A stretch of DNA of 5,323 nucleotides from Draconibacterium sp. (lineage in GTDB: Bacteria; Bacteroidota; Bacteroidia; Bacteroidales; Prolixibacteraceae). This document shows, piece by piece, positions 5,286-5,323 of this stretch. Made by a program: the position numbers and the translations under genes. Location: the NCBI GenBank assembly GCA_027011835.1, contig JALUZN010000492.1, forward strand, positions 1-5,323, in the 5' to 3' direction. The notes below the pieces were generated by a model. The model was not told where the DNA came from, ran no database searches, and was given only the letters and a program-made list of their open reading frames with translations. Each line of letters begins with the position of its first letter. Positions within the stretch are counted from its first letter, which is position 1.

Positions 5286-5323
5286 AAAAAAAAAGACTCT
5301 TCATCAACCGATGAAAAGCCTTT
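5286..5323 (-). terminator. Intrinsic terminator, probably of a minus-strand gene right of the window
   Basis: Arms 5292-5305 and 5310-5323 (14 bases each) flank the loop AACC. Read on the minus strand, the stem has 12 Watson-Crick pairs and two G-U pairs and is followed by nine Us (complement of the A-run 5286-5294): a classical strong intrinsic terminator. Read on the plus strand, the same two positions are A-C mismatches and only TTT remains before the window ends. It may also help end the YkgJ-type gene (stop at 5233), but the stem favours the minus direction. Confidence 0.7.

Overview
The window looks like ordinary chromosome from an AT-rich member of the Bacteroidota. Three things point there: the start codons lack Shine-Dalgarno sequences and are preceded by A-rich leaders; the best promoter match has the Bacteroidota -33/-7 form (TTTG, 19 bases, TAnnTTTG-like); and the proteins read like Bacteroidota family members, including a predicted lipoprotein of the sugar phosphate isomerase/epimerase family. 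A marine or sediment Marinilabiliales/Prolixibacteraceae-type genome would fit, but that is only an impression.

Layout. (1) 1-652, plus strand: the last 54 codons of shikimate dehydrogenase (aroE), then after 12 bases a low-molecular-weight protein tyrosine phosphatase; these are probably co-transcribed. A perfect 13-bp hairpin (655-690) separates them from the next, convergent gene. (2) 710-1174, minus: a MaoC/NodN-type hot-dog dehydratase, divergent from (3) 1364-2281, plus: an EamA/DMT-family transporter. (4) 2282-2735: a 454-base non-coding gap. Its left part holds only a doubtful minus-strand relic reading frame. Its right part is a 161-base imperfect palindrome (2576-2736) that ends on the stop codon of the next gene. 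(5) 2736-3611, minus: the predicted lipoprotein isomerase/epimerase-like TIM-barrel protein, with a recognisable promoter, divergent from (6) 3735-4658, plus: a second EamA/DMT transporter, followed 71 bases later by (7) 4730-5233, plus: a YkgJ-type cysteine-cluster protein. A hairpin at the right edge (5286-5323) looks like the terminator of a minus-strand gene beyond the window.

The genes do not form one pathway. They are housekeeping and accessory metabolic genes in short units arranged in alternating convergent and divergent pairs. No defence system, transposase, integrase, CRISPR array, tRNA or rRNA is visible.

The most unusual item is the palindrome at 2576-2736. It folds almost end to end into one long hairpin with a CGTA tetraloop. 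All six imperfect pairs inside its three main helices are G-T/T-G when read on the plus strand, so they would be tolerated as G-U wobbles in plus-strand RNA but would be A-C mismatches in minus-strand RNA. This suggests a structured RNA or a hairpin-type repeat element read in the plus orientation.
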